The translations under genes were made by a program, and so were the position numbers. Shown here piece after piece: positions 62,546-64,000 of a stretch of DNA of 64,000 nt (positions are counted from its first letter, which is position 1; each line of letters begins with the position of its first letter). A model generated the notes under the pieces. The model had not been told where the DNA came from. It searched no databases and saw nothing but the letters and a program-made list of their open reading frames with translations. Source of the DNA: Pedococcus cremeus (GTDB taxonomy: Bacteria > Actinomycetota > Actinomycetes > Actinomycetales > Dermatophilaceae); NCBI RefSeq assembly GCF_900111375.1, contig NZ_FOHB01000002.1, forward strand, positions 459,496 through 523,495, written 5' to 3'.

Positions 62546-63400
62546 TCAACGGGGCATGCGGCTGAGCAGGGCGCGGGTGAGCGGCCGGGGGTGGGTGAGC
62601 GGCATCATGTGGCCGGCGCCGGCGATGACCTGGCGCCGGGCACTCGGGACGTGTGTGCGGACGACGTGGCAGATCGCGTGGTCGACGGCGGAGCTGCGCG
62701 ATCCCTCGATGACGTGCGTCGGGGCGGCTATCGCGGTCAGGTCGTCCACCGCGACGCCGTCGAAGAGCACGTCCCACAGGTCACCGCGAGTCCGCTGCAC
62801 CGCCAGGAACGCCTGCTGCCGTTCCCGTGGCCAGCGCGCGAAGCTGCCGGCTCCGTTGTAGAAGTCGATGAACTCCTCGAACGCCTCGTGCCACTGTCCG
62901 ACCCGGACGTGGGCGCGCCACCGGTCACGCAGGCGGCAGATCTCGGCGTAGGCGTCGGTGTCCTGCGTCCGCAGCAGCCCGTAGGCCTCGGGCTCGATGA
63001 CGGCCAGCGAGGTCACCAGGTGGGACGCGACTGCAGCTACGCGCAGGGCGGTGGCACCGCCCCACGAGAACCCGACGAGGCGAACCGGTTCTCCAACGTG
63101 GTCGGCGACCGCGTAGACCTGGTCGGCGTAGTGGTCGAGTCTGCGCGCTCCCGCACTGCCGGGACTGGAGCCGCCGCGGTAGGCATCGACGGCGACCAGG
63201 TGCCAGTCCTTCGGCCAGAGCTCCCAGACCTGTTTCCACTCCCCCGCCGACCCGACACCGCTGTGCAGGAACACCACGGGACGGCCCACACCGCGCTCGA
63301 TGATCCGGACCGGGTGTCCCAGCGGTGTCGTCAGCGTCTGCGCTGACACCCTGAGGTCGTCGTGGGGTTCGGCGCTGCTCGGCCACATTGCTGTCTCCAT
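62546..63400 (-). CDS. Alpha/beta-hydrolase
   Basis: A 284-residue soluble alpha/beta-hydrolase. PVVFLHSGVGSAGEWKQVWELWPKDW is the oxyanion region, GFSWGG carries the nucleophile Ser112, and GAGHMMPLTHP supplies the catalytic His. A lid of about 70 residues follows strand 6. Substrate unknown: esterase, lactonase and haloalkane-type roles are all possible, though a haloalkane dehalogenase would need an Asp nucleophile, so that is ruled out. Start ATG has no strong ribosome site. Confidence 0.87.
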   Translation of the reverse strand: METAMWPSSAEPHDDLRVSAQTLTTPLGHPVRIIERGVGRPVVFLHSGVGSAGEWKQVWELWPKDWHLVAVDAYRGGSSPGSAGARRLDHYADQVYAVADHVGEPVRLVGFSWGGATALRVAAVASHLVTSLAVIEPEAYGLLRTQDTDAYAEICRLRDRWRAHVRVGQWHEAFEEFIDFYNGAGSFARWPRERQQAFLAVQRTRGDLWDVLFDGVAVDDLTAIAAPTHVIEGSRSSAVDHAICHVVRTHVPSARRQVIAGAGHMMPLTHPRPLTRALLSRMPR

Positions 63401-63468
63401 CGTGGGTGTCTCTGACGGTAGACGATCGGGGCCGTTCGGCGGTTCACTGATGACCCGCTGAGCTTTCC

Positions 63469-63520
63469 GCTACGGGTGGCGCGCTACGGGTGGCGCGCTA
63501 CGGGTGGCGCGCTACGGGTG
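63469..63520 (+). repeat. Tandem 14-bp repeats, 3.7 copies
   Basis: GCTACGGGTGGCGC occurs three times plus ten bases of a fourth copy, all exact. The array runs into the left arm of the inverted repeat that follows. Confidence 0.9.
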
Positions 63521-63603
63521 TGCCGGTGCGCGGACGTTCCATCCGCACTCCGCTTCGCTCCGTGCTCCCGCCAGTCCCAGCCAGCCCGCGCACCGGCACA
63601 CCC
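63516..63603. repeat. Perfect 18-bp inverted repeat with 52-bp interior
   Basis: Arms 63516-63533 and 63586-63603 are exactly complementary. It sits about 35 bp beyond the 3' end of the DUF222/HNH gene and could be a terminator, a cruciform or an element end. Confidence 0.8.
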
Positions 63604-63638
63604 TTCGCGCGCTCCGCACCGCAGCACTCCCCTGCCGG

Positions 63639-63998
63639 TCAGGCGGTGAGCAGGTCCATCAGGTGACGTTCCAGGGCCGACTCGGGCCGCCGCGTCTTTG
63701 ACCGGTGCTGGTCGAGGCCGGTCCAGTCGCTCGGGGAGCCGGGGACTGTGGTGAGGCCGTCGGGGTCGGGTGGGTCGTCGGGGAGCTGGGCCTCGGCGGT
63801 GACCAGGTCGGTCAGGGACATCCCGGGTGGGAGGCCGGGGTACCAGCCGCGGCGCAGCTGGTGCCCGGTTTCGGGGTCGGGGTGCTCGGGGTCGTGCAGG
63901 TCGTCGCGCAGGTCGTGCGGGCGGGGGTGGGTGGTGAAGGTGCGGCCGTCGGGGGCGGTCCAGACCACGGTGCCGTCGCCGGCCAGGGCGGGTCGCCA
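63639..63998 (-). CDS. C-terminal end of a DUF222/HNH endonuclease-type protein (5' end outside window)
   Basis: The open frame enters from the right edge and ends at 63639, giving 119 visible residues. WRPALAGDGTVVWTAPDGRTFTTHPRP is the segment typical of the end of DUF222-HNH (13E12-like) proteins, GDGT-V-WTAPDGRTY-type, just after the HNH motif, which would lie outside. A Pro/Asp-rich tail follows. These genes occur in multiple copies in Actinobacteria. No ribosome site or start can be seen; completeness is unknown. Confidence 0.72.
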   Translation of the reverse strand, partial: WRPALAGDGTVVWTAPDGRTFTTHPRPHDLRDDLHDPEHPDPETGHQLRRGWYPGLPPGMSLTDLVTAEAQLPDDPPDPDGLTTVPGSPSDWTGLDQHRSKTRRPESALERHLMDLLTA

Positions 63999-64000
63999 CC

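Noticed and set aside
63469..63520. CRISPR-like array or phage attachment site
   Set aside because: Units abut without spacers and no integrase is nearby; kept as a tandem repeat.

Overview
The window is 64 kb of very GC-rich DNA with dense, short-spaced genes, TTG/GTG starts and a gene set typical of Actinobacteria: WhiB, RbpA, a GarA/OdhI-type FHA protein, DUF881 proteins, a mycothiol-type DinB protein and a 13E12-like DUF222 protein. The codon flavour and gene content suggest a Micrococcales organism, perhaps Intrasporangiaceae; that assignment is inference. It looks chromosomal. I saw no tRNA, rRNA, CRISPR array, integrase or insertion sequence.

Layout. 0-6.8 kb: a gene end, a small membrane protein, a DHA2 drug-type exporter, a secreted GH12 glycanase with a repeat linker, a DinB protein divergent from a WYL regulator, and a MalY-type C-S lyase. 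6.9-15.9 kb: a block collinear with M. tuberculosis Rv1822-Rv1832 (pgsA-like, DUF881, sbp, DUF881, gcvH, FHA, MerR, DUF151 nuclease, MerR, gcvP), with a glycine riboswitch in front of gcvP. 15.9-22.6 kb: sbcCD, a glutamate-cysteine ligase-type enzyme and a histidine phosphatase. 22.6-31.1 kb: PhzF, DUF1697, OsmC, the kbl-tdh threonine pathway, a YciO protein, DUF1028, DUF72 and an amylosucrase. 31.3-34.6 kb: a deacetylase-glycosyltransferase fusion followed by a GH18 lipoprotein. 34.7-40.4 kb: a methyltransferase, RlmC, two hydrolases, a repeat-bearing gap and an esterase. 40.4-46 kb: a CarH-type B12 photoreceptor regulator divergent from a WhiB gene, an SSB-like protein, GNAT, a VanY-type peptidase and a UMF1 transporter. 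46-54.5 kb: rbpA under a SigR-type promoter, fxsA, ppm1, lnt and an amidohydrolase, with kal-kamE-kamD lying between lnt and the amidohydrolase. 54.6-58.9 kb: a membrane-anchored ECF-like sigma protein, then kdd and kamA, divergent from each other. 59-64 kb: bioY, ybaK, an Lrp regulator, a His-rich secreted protein, a stand-alone 5'-3' exonuclease, a hydrolase and the end of a DUF222/HNH gene.

How the genes work together. Glycine links three parts: Tdh and Kbl convert threonine to glycine plus acetyl-CoA, GcvH and GcvP cleave glycine, and a glycine riboswitch senses it. KamA, KamDE, Kdd and Kal are five activities of the lysine fermentation route; the cleavage enzyme Kce is not in the window.

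Two window-wide signals stand out. About twenty genes have a TANNNT-like -10 element exactly 6 or 7 nt before the start codon, so they are probably leaderless, and this settles several start codons. The 7-mer GTATGCC/GGCATAC occurs about thirty times, in coding DNA through three different rare codons and also between genes, which points to a DNA-level signal. The strongest candidate for a little-described system is the CarH-type regulator facing a WhiB gene across repeated TTCTGA-like boxes.
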